A stretch of DNA of 64,000 nt, taken from the NCBI GenBank assembly GCA_037951105.1, contig JBAMJV010000883.1, positions 21,001 through 85,000 of the forward strand, given 5' to 3'. The stretch comes from Echinarachnius parma. Its lineage: Eukaryota > Echinodermata > Echinoidea > Clypeasteroida > Echinarachniidae. Below, piece after piece: positions 12,531-23,600 of this stretch; position 1 is the first letter of the stretch, and each line of letters begins with the position of its first letter. The notes below the pieces were generated by a model. It saw nothing but the letters and a program-made list of their open reading frames with translations, did not search any database and was not told where the DNA came from. The position numbers and the translations under genes are program-made.

Positions 12531-13762
12531 TAAGCCTGGGTCGGAACGGACGGAATACCGGAATCCGTCCGGTGCGTGCGTGTTCCGGTTTTGTTTTCTC
12601 CATTCCGGTATTCCGATGAAACAATGTAATACATAAAGAATATCTTAATAATATCATTATATCATGTATGTTTTATTAAATCTTACCAATCATAAATGAG
12701 AAGGTCTTGGACATTTTCGTGAAGCATTTATTAGTGTTCCGTGAATGGCGATTCTCGTACTCTATCTATAATACTGTACTAATGAGTTTCGCATAGAGCT
12801 GAATACTGTATAAGTCTGTGGTTACGCATTGTCTGTAGTGCGCTCCGTATCTGAAACTACTGCCATAGACCATGTAGACGGCATCGCAGCCCGCGGTGCC
12901 GCTGACAAGCACATGCAAACATATGGGTGTTTGAGTCAAGCACGAAAGTCGAAGAGTATTGATATTAGAGCGCAGGGAGAAAGCGTACGATGAATACGTG
13001 CGCGCGTTTATGCACCGATATTTAGTCTCAATGGATGTTGCATTTATAGCATATTTTATGTACGCACAGTACTGAGAAATGGACAAAACGGGCGCGAGTA
13101 TGATGTAGATATTCCGCCATCTTGAGGTTATGTCAATTCTTTTATTTGATATCGGTGGATACTAGCGATCACATGGTGCGATTCACCGATCTATATTAGA
13201 ATGGATTGGTAAAATATAGGGACAATGTACGCGCTATTGGTCCTAACAGTAGGAGTTTAGAAAGTAAATTTGCCGCCATGTTGAGTTTATGCAACATTCT
13301 TTTATTTTATGTCGGTGGATATAAGCACATGCACGTGTTGTTAGTGTTGACTTATTCGTGTCGTTGTACTAGCTTCAGTTCATGCAGGTCCGAGCGAGTT
13401 AGAAAATGTTCGAGATATAATCAGCGCATTTTTTGTTGTTGCTGTTTTTGCAGGTAATTGTTCTCGTATTTATTTTAAAAGCCATACAAACATGTAAGTA
13501 AAATAAGAGATCGTAATGATCTTACATTTTCGTTCCTTTTCGGCACTTTTTAAGAGTGCAACTTGCAAGGTCAAGGCAGTTGAGTTGGCCTGTCTCGCAG
13601 CGCGGGGCCTGCCTGCGCTGCCGAAACTATGGCAGACCTTCTAGTGCATGTTCGTTCCGTATCATTCATTGGCAGGTTTTTTTTTTATCGGAATACCGGA
13701 TTCCGACCGGCACAACACCGGCGGATTCCGGAACAAAAAAATTCCGACATGACTCAGGCTTA
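12531..13762. mobile_element. 1.2-kb DNA transposon A (TAAGCCTG ends)
   Basis: TAAGCCTGGGTCGGAA at the left is matched by the complement of TAAGCCTGAGTCATGTCGGAA at the right. ACACACAC lies directly outside both ends (12523-12530, 13763-13770) and may be an 8-bp target duplication, although it is low complexity. The subterminal regions repeat CGGAATACCGG / CCGGAATCCG words. A direct repeat of about 50 bp starts at about 13111 and again at about 13273. The core at 13339-13428 matches element B. No transposase is seen. Confidence 0.75.
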
Positions 13763-13990
13763 ACACACACCTAACACATGCCAGTATAATCAGAAATTTA
13801 TTGCCCTGAAACAAAAAATCATAAACAAAATTCATTACAATCTTCAATTTTGTCTTTTTTCTGATATTTTGTCGATTCCAATGAATGAGGTGAAGATTCA
13901 ATTACACTCAACTATTAGATTTCTTACCCACTTAGTTCAAGTTGAGATTAGCACGAGTCAGAATATTCCTTTTCTTACATAAAGTGGCAG

Positions 13991-14552
13991 TTAAAGGGAT
14001 AGTTGAGTTTTGGTAGAGAGGGCGCTAGACTACTTTTTTTTTTTGTGAGGTAATGAAAAACTGAGTGTAAAATTTGAAAGAGCATAATATTTAAATAATA
14101 AAATCATCTTTGTTTGATCAAAATCGGTTCAGAGACGGCTGAAATATCCATAAATATAACAATTTGTAATAAACCCGGGCCCCGGGTTTATTAGAGAATT
14201 TTGAACCAGCCGTTAAAAATTCAAAAAAATGCTTCCTCTTTTCAAAAAGTTACAAAATAGGTATTTCAATAGTTGTTGGTTATTTCTCTATCCAATCACT
14301 ATTTCAACAAAGCATCACATGCACAATATTTTATTCAAAATGGTTGAAACCGATGAGTGTTTAGAGAGCGCCCTCTTACGTTTTAACGGCTCTTTTTGAA
14401 TGATAACATGATCTTTACTACGTCATTTGTAATTTTGTGTTCCTTTCTAGTTATAACTATTAGTTTGTAATGTAATGATGCAGGTTTTGGTTACTAAAAT
14501 TCAGTTTCACCAAAACTGTACTCTCCTTACCAGAACTCAACTATCCCTTTAA
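13991..14552. mobile_element. TTAA MITE J, copy 1 (562 bp)
   Basis: TTAAAGGGATAGTTGAGTTTTGG at the left and CAGAACTCAACTATCCCTTTAA at the right, with TTAA on both sides. Inside is a near-perfect palindrome around a CCCGGG core flanked by AATAAA/TTTATT (14169-14193). No coding frame. Confidence 0.82.
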
Positions 14553-14559
14553 ATGAAGT

Positions 14560-14766
14560 AGAAGTTTTATTTGCCCCTATTGGGCGACCAAAATTTGAGA
14601 GTCAATATGGGGCCTATATTTTTTATCCTAGCAGAATCTTCTTCAGATTCAAACTGACGAAAGTATAAAAAGACCATAAAGACAGTAAAAATGAAATTGT
14701 ATTACATTTTACCGTCCTGACATCAATTGCCCCTTTTCAATGGGCAAGCGCTAGTGTCCACCCCTG
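14560..14766. mobile_element. MITE F-related fragment
   Basis: TTGCCCC...GGGCGACC words at the left and GGGCAAGCGCTAGTGTCCACCCCTG at the right resemble the end of family F. The left terminus is not clear; it starts next to the TTAA element ending at 14552. Confidence 0.45.
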
Positions 14767-15529
14767 CCTACCACCACGTTTACTTGTATTTTCAGCCGTT
14801 TAGTACATTTTGAGTCTTAGCTCCTCCTCCGAACATCATGGGAAATCTTGCCCCCCTCTCTTTGCCCCCATGTCTGGATTGCCCCTGGGTACGCCCTTAT
14901 AGTATTTAATGCCAGACTGTGATCTGTCAATCCCCCTGGCTCCCACACACCCACACCCTGATACAACATTCCTGCAAAGTCGCCAGCGAGTCTGCACAAT
15001 GATGCGCCAAAGAAATGTAGTCATTCATTTGGAGACTCACCTTTTATTCTTCTTCTTCATGACTATTTTACACTGTTGTTGACTAGTAAAGTAAACATTT
15101 CTATTTGTTTCTTTTGCAAACAAAAATGGTATTAGGCTACACGTTGCATTTATTTATTTCAATTGAATAATTGACATGTATCTTAATTTCAACTATTTAA
15201 AACAAAGCTTAAATCTTGACAACCTGAACACTTGTAAGATTTGCCCAACTAAGTGAAAGTATTATGTAAGCTACTTTCCTATATCCTCAAAGTGTATTGA
15301 TTTGGGAGAGATCATATGGAACAGCTAGTCAATATACTGTACATACATGTATGTAACATATAACTAAGTCCTTCAATACTAATAGGTTTGAATAATGAGT
15401 TATTTTGTTATCTATGAGTACAATGAACATAATCAGTATGCTTTTCATTTATTTAAGCCTTCTCCTCTCATAAGTATGTAAAGACAATTTGATTTGGAAT
15501 AGCATGCATTCTCTATATAACCCTGGTTG

Positions 15530-16095
15530 ATGTTTTTTTTTTCTGGATGGGTTAAAGAGCCAAGAACTGATGTGAAATTGTGTTTTTTTTCCTGTATTCT
15601 CACTTTCACTCTCTTCTCTCGTATTGACATATTCAAGAGAATTCGATTTTGGTATATCATGCTTTATCCGTACTCCATAGACCCCATGATCAAGTATGTT
15701 CTTGATGGGTTAAGGGCCAAGAACTGACTGTTAAATTGTGTGTTATTTCCTCTACTCTCCTCTCTTTCTCTCTTCTCTTGTATTAACATATTCAAGAGAA
15801 TCCAATTTTGGTATAACATGCTTTATCTATACTCCATAGACCCCATGATCAAGTATGTTCTTGTCTTCTTGATGGGTTAAGTGCCAAAAACTGACTGTTA
15901 AATTGTGTGTTAAATATCCCCCTCTCTCCCCCTCTCCTCCAGCTCACTCTCTCTACATGTATATCTCTCTATTAACTTGTTCAAGAGAATTTGATTTGGT
16001 ATTAAACATGCTTTATCCATAGACCCCATGATCGAGTATTTTCTTGATGGGTTAAGAGCGAAAAAACTGACTGTGAAATTTTGTGTTAAATATCC
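15530..16095. repeat. Tandem array, about 168-bp unit, about 3.3 copies
   Basis: TTGATGGGTTAAGGGCCAAG and AACTGACTGTTAAATTGTGT recur at about 15540, 15702, 15870 and 16043, each followed by a pyrimidine-rich stretch and CCATAGACCCCATGATCAAG. Confidence 0.85.
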
Positions 16096-16339
16096 TGTTC
16101 ATTCTCTCAATCTCACACTTCTACTCTTTCTCTACGTTCTTTGGACACCTCATCCATCTGTATTCAGGGCAGCGTTGTGTTGTATTTCAGTAACCCGAGA
16201 GATGGATGGATGAATTTTTGGATGATAATAGGGGTGTAGCAGGGACCATCTTGGGCATGGGGGCATTTAGGGGAGTGGTGGTATTGGGAGGGGCGGGGGA
16301 AGGGTTTAGGTTAAAGGCAAAGAGGGAGCTAAGTGTGCG

Positions 16340-16545
16340 TTTGTTTATATTTCTGTGTGTGTTTTTGTGTGTGTGTTTATTTGTTCAATATGTTTGTGAG
16401 GCAAAGAGGGAGCTAAGTGTATGTTTGTGTGTGTATGTGTGTGTGTGTGTGGGGGGGGGGTTGTGTCTGTGTGTGTGTGTTTGTTTGTATGTATGTGTCT
16501 TTTGTGTGCGTTTGTGTTTGTTTGTGTTGGTTGGGACAATATGTA
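16340..16545. repeat. TG-rich low-complexity DNA
   Basis: (TG)n and TTTG runs with two copies of GGCAAAGAGGGAGCTAAGTG (16316, 16400) and a G-run near 16452. The 139-aa V/C-rich frame is an artefact of this composition. Confidence 0.85.
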
Positions 16546-17324
16546 TACATTATGTGCCCAAAATACATGTTATTGAACATTATGTGTTTCTTCATTTACC
16601 CATATTTTCCCAAGAAGAGGCTTGAAGCTTTCAGAGGGGTGTAATTTCACCCCCTTTACCCCCTTAGCTGCATGCATGCATTGCCCCTGGATGGAAAAGA
16701 AAAGTGAGAAAGCCTTTTCTTCGGTGCACTGTATCTCATTTTGTATTCTGGTCAGGTCATTGTGATTGTAGGCATACAAAAGGAGAATTTTCAATTCAAT
16801 TCGGCCATGCTAACTAGAGCCCCTCTACTTGTTGATATATGTTTTGAGAACTCAAGGTACAATCTTAAATGCATTTTATTTAGGCCTACTTTACAAGTAG
16901 ATGTAGAAAACAAAATGGGCCAAAGAAGGCAGAGTTGTATTTACCATGGAGTAAATACAATCAGTGGCCACCTAAATAAATGATTTAGGCTGTAATTCAT
17001 ATGCCAGCAAGAACGAATATTACACCGAGATTGACATACATACATGTACATAGATCTGTTGTTTGGATGTATGTAAACATTTAATAATGGGAGAAATATT
17101 CCAGCAAGAACAAGTATTACTGTGAGATCGATCATTGACATCGATATCTCCTCTTCCTTAACCAATGCTCTAATTATCCGGATGTTTTACCCATCCTCAG
17201 TCCTCACTACAATTCCCTTGGTATTATCTATTATTTTGGTTTCTATTGTATGGTAGCTCATATACATCTTCAGTCCAGATAATTATTACATTTTTTCTGC
17301 TCAGGGTTGGTGCCACATTTCTGC

Positions 17325-18070
17325 TCGGATGTAAGATGAGTGTACTCTGCAGAGCTCATTTGGTCTCGCAGTGAAAAGATAATGTTCTCGTTTGAGATCC
17401 GAGATAATTTGGGAGATATGCAGTACATGTATTTGAACTTGGTTGCAGTAGTCTTCGCTTACATTGTAATGGGGGTAATATTTAAAGGGATAGTACAGTT
17501 TCGGTCATAACATGTAGGATGTAAGATGAGTGTACTCTGCATAGCTCATTTGGTCTCGCAGTGAAAAGATGTCGTTTGAGATCCGAGATAATTTGGGAGA
17601 TATCTTCTATGTACATGTATTTGAACTTGGTGAAATAAAGAGATCTATATCTAGATGCAGTAGTCTCCTCTTAATGGGGTAATATTTAAAGGGATAGTAC
17701 ACTTTTGATCATAACATTGGGATGAGTGTACTCTGCAGAGCTCATTTGGTCTTGCAGTGAAAGATAATGTTCTCGTTTGAGATCCGAGATAATTTGAGAG
17801 ATACTATACATGTATTTGAACTTGGTGAAGTATCAAAGTTCTGCATCTAGATGCATTAGTCTCTGCTTAATGTGGTAACCTTTAAAGGGATAGTACAGTT
17901 TATAACATTGGGATGTATTAGATGAGTTTACTCTGCACAGCTCATTTGGTCTTGGAGGGAAAGATAATGTTCTTGTTTGAGATCTGAGATAATTTGGGCG
18001 ATAAACATGTATTTGAACTTGGTGAAATATCATAGACCTACATCTAGATACAGTAGTCTCTGCTTAATGG
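17325..18070. repeat. Tandem array, 190-200-bp unit, four copies
   Basis: GAGTGTACTCTGCAGAGCTC / ATTTGGTCTCGCAGTGAAAA recurs with CTCATT at 17355, 17545, 17741 and 17941 (spacings 190, 196 and 200). Units after the first end with TTTAAAGGGATAGTACA, the same terminus as the TTAA MITEs, so a MITE end is part of the amplified unit. Confidence 0.87.
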
Positions 18071-18659
18071 GATAAAATCTAAAGGTGCCCATGTGTTAAT
18101 GGGGTAGGATTTGACCAAATATATTTTATGTTTCTTTCATCACTTAATTTGGACCCCTCTGAAAAACAGCTTGTAGCTGACAAGGGCAATCCATGATCCA
18201 TCCTATGAGTGGAGAATAAATAATAATTGGATACAACTGTTAAAGGGATAAAATAAACCTTGCAAAATCCTTATTTATACATGTAGGTTAGGTATACTAT
18301 ATAATAATATGATTTGTTTATCTACATAAATTGTCTAGCTCAGCATTAATCAATGTTAATCAAACATGTTTTGGGCTAATTAATCTTTATCAAGTGAAAA
18401 TGTGGATGAATGAAACATTGGCAGTAATAATACATTGTATACAACTTTTTTTAAACTTGCAAGCTGAAAACGCCTCAAAAATTGCAACTTGTGTTCAGAA
18501 GAATCATTGGCAGGGGTGTGATCTATAGCTCTGTCGGATAAAAAGAATGATTTATTACTCTGTGAATTTGTATTTATTTTTCTGAAGGTGTACAATGTAC
18601 ATTTGATTGATTTGATTGTAGGTTATAGCTTTCTGTAATTTAAATTTTGTAGAATGTAC

Positions 18660-18780
18660 AATTGTGTTTGTGTGTGTGTGTGAGTGTGTGTGTGTGTGCA
18701 TATATGCATGTATTTTATAGTCAGTGACTGTTTGTGTGGGTATGTATGTGTGCGTGTATACATGCATACGTGTTTACATA
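18660..18780. repeat. (TG)n microsatellite
   Basis: TG-rich run with GTATG/GCATG interruptions. Confidence 0.8.
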
Positions 18781-19239
18781 TTATTGTACGTTTGTTCCCG
18801 AGGGTACAAGTACTGCACATGTGTATCAGTATAATACGGCGTGTGTATTTATGCGAGTGAGTAGTTTATAATGCTAGTGAACGTTCCACATGTACACTGC
18901 CTGTGTGTACACACTTGTGTGTGTTGCTTTTGGTGCGTAGTGCTCGCGACGGCGTGTATATTTATAAACATGCAAATGCATCCCAATTTCCATTCCATTC
19001 ACATCTGCGGAGAGAGCGAGCGAGCAAGCTCCAGAGAGAACTAAGGGAGGAGGAGCACATTACCATAGCCATCCGTGAAATTTGATTGTGAAAAGTGAGC
19101 GGTAGATAGTTCCCTATTATGCCGAACCTCCCCTAGGAGGAAACAATCTGTGCGCCGAGATGCGGTGTTAACTCTTTCACAGGGAAGATACAAGTACATT
19201 GGGAAATATACAACCGTATGTGGCACTTGCAGTGTTTAA

Positions 19240-19660
19240 CAGAATTAATATTGCAGAATTGGATTGTGATGGTACGTGTATTTGTGTATGTGTTGCCAAT
19301 TTGGAGCACCAGCATTGTAAGAGTTAATTGCTACTGAGCACATTTTTATTTAATTTTCCTTAAATTTTAACTCTTCAAATATATGCCAACTGAGATGGAG
19401 TGCTAGTTATTGCAGTATTGTCCCATGATGGTACATTGTGTGCGTTGCCAATTTCCAGCGCCAGCATTGTAAAAGTTAATTGCTACTGTTTTCCTTAAAT
19501 TTTAACTAGAGCTTCAAGTTCAAATTTATGCCAGTGAGGATAGTGCAATCTATTGCACTTATTGTTCTGCGATGGTACATGGATGTGTTGCCAATTTGAA
19601 GCAGCAGTACTCAAAGAGTTAACTGCCACCGATGTCTCCTTGTTTCACTCTCCAAAGTTA
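19240..19660. repeat. Tandem array, about 150-bp unit, three copies
   Basis: GATGGTACATTGTGTGCGTT, GCCAATTTCCAGCGCCAGCA and AAGAGTTAATTGCTACTG recur at about 19267, 19427 and 19570. Confidence 0.8.
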
Positions 19661-20111
19661 GCTCATAAAATGCCACACAAGGAGTTCATATTGCAGCTCC
19701 TTTGGCTTTGCAGTGGCCTTAAATTTGCAGTTTGTACACATATTTCCATCTGACGTACGTTGTGAAGTGGGCACTCTAGGAGTCTAACTGTTAATTATGG
19801 TGCTGAGCTGTTTTTGTGTATTCATATTCGCGTGCCATGCATAACTGGAACATCGACTGGGATTTTAATATTGGATTCTAAGCGAGTGCATACATACATT
19901 CATAGACTGTACATGTACGGGAGGGAGCAAAGATTTTTTCCTTTCCTTCTTCAGTCTCGGATGATTCCTTCTCTGCAAATAAGGTTAGCTGACCTAATTA
20001 TTTTTTCTAGATCTTTTTGTTCTTAAAATTGACATGATTGCTGATTGCAACCATTGATAATCCGCCATAATGGCAGAAATTTTGCTACACTTTATATTCT
20101 TCTTATAAATA

Positions 20112-20168
20112 ATCAAAAATGAATAACGCTATCAAAAATGAATAACGCTATCAAACATGAATAACGCT
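20112..20168. repeat. Three 19-bp tandem copies
   Basis: ATCAAAAATGAATAACGCT repeated three times with a single mismatch in the third copy. Confidence 0.9.
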
Positions 20169-20439
20169 AGTCTCGTCCTCTGAATGGGTTTTAAACTGAC
20201 GCCCGCTTTTTGGTGACAGGTTTTCTGTTTTTCAAAATAACTGTACGATAGCTGCACTATACTTGTATATAGTATGATACATACATGTAGTCACTAGTCA
20301 GTTGAGAAAGAGAAACGCATCAACTTACATTTTGTGAGATGAGATAATCATGTGTTATGGATTTCTAATGTATTTCTGAACTTATAAATAATTGTTATAT
20401 GAAAATTTTACCATGCATACAGAAAGCTCTGACATACAA

Positions 20440-20677
20440 CAAACCTCCACACTAACTTTTGTTAGGGCATGTAAAATGTAAAATCATGCATTTTTACATT
20501 TTACATGCCCTTTTATTTCTAGATGAGATAATACACATGAAAATACACTTTTCTCTCTTAATAGTTGAACAACTATTTAGTTGCCCGATCTGGCAAGCAA
20601 ACAAGACAATTTATGACATTTTACTTGCCCGACATCAATATTTACTTGCCCCGGGCATGTGCTAGTGTCGAGCCCTG
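20440..20677. mobile_element. MITE F, copy 2 (opposite orientation)
   Basis: The right end GCTAGTGTCGAGCCCTG is the complement of copy 1's left end; the left end CAAACCTCCACACTAAC matches the degraded type. The flanks are CATACAA and CGTACAA (7 bp, one mismatch). It contains a 19-bp-stem hairpin at 20465-20510. Confidence 0.72.
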
Positions 20678-20679
20678 CG

Positions 20680-20820
20680 TACAAGATAATATGCAGAACT
20701 AAATTTAGCTCAAAATCAACTTGTAATACAAGATAATATGCAGAACTAAATTTAGCTCAAAATCAACTTGTAATACAAGATAATATGCAGAACTAAATTT
20801 AGCTCAAAATCAACTTGTAA
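20680..20820. repeat. Three identical 47-bp tandem copies
   Basis: Units starting at 20680, 20727 and 20774 (TACAAGATAATATGCAGAAC...) appear identical, so the duplication is recent or the assembly is affected. A single diverged unit with the same downstream DNA lies at about 40955-41020. Confidence 0.88.
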
Positions 20821-20928
20821 CGCCCTTCTGGCTCTCACCCTATGACATGCAAACAACAACCTGAGGAATGCAGGGAATTTGGGTGTTCTGTCAAATCTCC
20901 CATGTACAGAATTACATGTAACCAGGGA

Positions 20929-21113
20929 CTGTGGCGTAGCTACGGGGCGGCATGGGGGCAAGTCCCGCCCCCCCCCCAATAATTTGCCCATAACAATAGA
21001 AAACATAGGAGGAAATCTGTATACAAATAAAGAATTATACATTTTATGTGTGCCCCCCCCCCCTCCCATTCACGTGCCCCCTCCCCAATCAGTTCTACCC
21101 TGCTATGCCACTC
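20929..21113. mobile_element. GTGGCGTAGC-type MITE with C-runs
   Basis: CTGTGGCGTAGCTACGGGGC at the left and CTGCTATGCCACT at the right are inverted. Long C-runs lie inside both ends. Isolated GGCGTAGC ends next to homopolymer G also occur near 29511, 32691, 59379 and 63934. Confidence 0.55.
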
Positions 21114-21129
21114 GCCAGGGAGGTAGGTA

Positions 21130-21900
21130 GCAGTGTGTTATTTCAAGTTATTTCCAGATTTTGACCCGAGCCTGGTGAAAAGGTCAATTGAGGTCAAAGC
21201 AAACACAGTGTTTAGTTCAATGGTGGGGAGATGGGGAACTGAGGGGAAATTTATATTGGGCTTTGGAGTTTTGTTGCATTGCTGTATTGTGAAGCGTGAC
21301 TTTCGAGTTTTAGCAAAACAAATGGTTGTTCGTTTTTGTTTGCTGTTCTGGTCATGAATAAAGAGAAACCTTGTACTATGTGTACCTTACAGGTTTGCAT
21401 CCAATTTGGCATTGTGTTAAAAATGATAATACAAATATATTGTATACTTGCAACAGAAAAAAAACAAACATTGTACATGATGTGGATGTTGCCTAGTGTC
21501 AAACATTAGCAACCCGAGGAATGCATTCATTACATTGAATGTGTGCTTGCTGTCAAAATTTCCCTTGTTACCAGATTAACAGTGGGTAATTTGCATACTA
21601 GTTGACCCAAGTTCCAAGCTCGGGTCAAAAGGTGTTAAAAATGATAAACAAAATATATTGTACTGTACTTGCAGTTGCAACAAGTGTGACGTGGATGCTT
21701 TCTAGTGTCGACCATTAGCAACCCGAGGAATACATTCATTGAATATGCGTTTGCTTTCAAAATCTCCCTTGTTACCAGATAGACAGTGTGTAATTTGCAG
21801 TAGTTGACATGAGTCCCAAGTCGGGTCAAAAGGTCAATTGAGGTCAAAGTGGTCACATTGTTTATATCCTGGTACATGATTTGGGTGTTGGGAAAGAGGA
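21130..21900. repeat. Tandem array, about 210-bp unit, about three copies
   Basis: AGCAACCCGAGGAATGCATT, CCCTTGTTACCAGATTAACA and CGGGTCAAAAGGTCAATTGA recur (about 21510 and 21717, with partial copies near 20855 and 21165). Confidence 0.75.
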
Positions 21901-22206
21901 ACTTATGGCAGGATTTTGTTGTCAAATTACTTCTTTAGGTGTGACAGACTTTGGGCAAATAATTAATTGTTTTCCCTTTTTTCTCTATTCAGATTTGTTT
22001 TTAACCTGTTCTGAAAGACTTAATTTATCTTTGTTATGAAATTTCATAGCAATGCATGAAAATATGCAAAGTAATTCTAATTTTAAAACATGCCTTGATA
22101 ACACTTTCTGTAAAATTCAGCGTGCAAATAAGTATTATACAATCAGGGCTCTCCAAGTATTTTCTTAATATTTGAGAGATGTCTTACATGTAGATCAGGG
22201 GCTTCA

Positions 22207-22372
22207 GGGCCCCGTTGCAGAAAGAGATACAATCGATTGTACGTTACAATTAATTGTAAGTCAGATCATGTGTTCCAAACGCGCAAATTTCATTGGTTGA
22301 AACACTCAAATTTTCTGACTTACAATTAATTGTAACTTACAATCGATTGTATCTCTTTCTGCAATGGGGCCC
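22207..22372. mobile_element. Palindromic MITE L, intact copy (arms of about 60 bp)
   Basis: GGGCCCCGTTGCAGAAAGAG at the left and its near-exact complement at the right. The arms also contain TACAATCGATTGTA (22228-22241) and TTACAATTAATTGTAA (22244-22259), each a perfect palindrome. The whole 166 bp can fold into one long hairpin. Confidence 0.8.
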
Positions 22373-22675
22373 ATGTGGTACATACTACAGGGAAGAGCAT
22401 ACTGACTGTATTGTCACTGTCAGGAATATTGATGCTGCGTGTCAATGTGCGCTCATTGTGGATAGAGCATTTGAATGTATGCCCTGTGTAGCGTGATGTC
22501 TGTCAAATTGAGCAGTAAAATGGAGCAATAAAATGGATGTACAGTACATGTATGCAAACAAAGCCCTAGGAGTACAGATAGTTGTTTACAAGGGGAGATG
22601 GGTGGGATTATATAATTCTTCTATGAGGATGTGGAAGCACTGTGTACTGATGGAAGAAATGCTTGTGTGGAAATG

Positions 22676-23082
22676 CATACCTGCCAACCAGTCCGATTTT
22701 GACGTATTTGTTCCGATTTTTTCATTAGAAGAGGGTGAAAAATTGGAACAGTACGATTTTTAAGTTGGGGAAAAAAAAATTCAGATTTTTAAAAATATTT
22801 TTTAAATTTATTTATTTATTTTTAATTTTTTTTCCCCCTTCAAAAAGTAAATATGCATGTGCATAAAGATCTATACACACATACATAAGCCAAAATATTC
22901 ATGATCTTTATCATTGAAATATTGCTCATTCAGTGTGGTCATATGTTAAAAAATAAGGCTAAGATAGCTTCTAGAAACCTAGAGCTGGACCCCGGCTGCA
23001 AAGGACTTCACGCTTCCCACTCGTGATGTGCGCTTTGCTCACATCAGAGTAAGATTTTCATTTTCAAATGTTGGCAGGTATG
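22676..23082. mobile_element. 407-bp MITE E, diverged relative of D (6-bp target duplication)
   Basis: CATACCTGCCAACCAGTCCG at the left and GTTGGCAGGTATG at the right, with GAAATG duplicated at 22670-22675 and 23083-23088. Subterminal TCCGATTTT words and the central A-run, (TTTA)n and CCCCC block (22771-22841) match the plan of element D. Confidence 0.8.
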
Positions 23083-23164
23083 GAAATGCCATGATGTAGT
23101 ATATATCTAGATCATGCAATGTGTTGCTCAGGAGGAGAGGTTTCGAGTGCAATTTTACAATGCT

Positions 23165-23312
23165 AGAAATTAACTTTCTAAGCCTGGTGCATGGCCCAGC
23201 TAATCAGCTAGATCAGATATTTGTCAAGTTTTGCTTGCCCAAGACCAGACAGAATTGAGTGGCCCAAAACAAAGACAATCATAACAAATTCTGTTCATTT
23301 GAGCCCTGCAAT
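23165..23312. mobile_element. MITE G relative, degraded
   Basis: GCATGGCCCAGCTAATCAGC, GTGGCCCAAAAC and TTTGAGCCCTGC repeat the word set and right-end motif of family G. Confidence 0.35.
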
Positions 23313-23377
23313 AAGTACTTGATACCTCTATTCTGACATTGGCATTCATCATGAATCCTTTTTGTTTATTGTACAAA

Positions 23378-23600
23378 TGATGACACACGCGGTACCCCGG
23401 GGTACCGTTGTACCCCGGGGTACCGCGTTGTGTAGCGCCATCTTGTGTCCACTCGAAGCACAACCATAGTGCGTTGTGTATGCAGTGCAGCGCGCGATTG
23501 TATGCACGCTACACCCTGGTACAGCCCTAAAAAATAAATAAATAATTAAACAAAATGGTGGATATTCGTTTGGTACCCCAGGGTACCATTTATGTCATCA
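23378..23600. mobile_element. 223-bp MITE I built on GGTACCCCGGGGTACC
   Basis: TGATGACACACGCGG at the left and CATTTATGTCATCA at the right form the outer inverted repeat. Just inside are the 16-bp perfect palindrome GGTACCCCGGGGTACC (23391-23406), a second near-identical copy (23411-23424) and GGTACCCCAGGGTACC (23572-23587). Confidence 0.7.

Noticed and set aside
12766-13086. 106-aa minus-strand frame in element A
   Set aside because: No transposase motif such as RNase H residues or zinc-finger spacing; element A appears non-autonomous.
16206-16625. 139-aa Val/Cys-rich frame
   Set aside because: Produced by the TG-rich stretch; composition is not protein-like.
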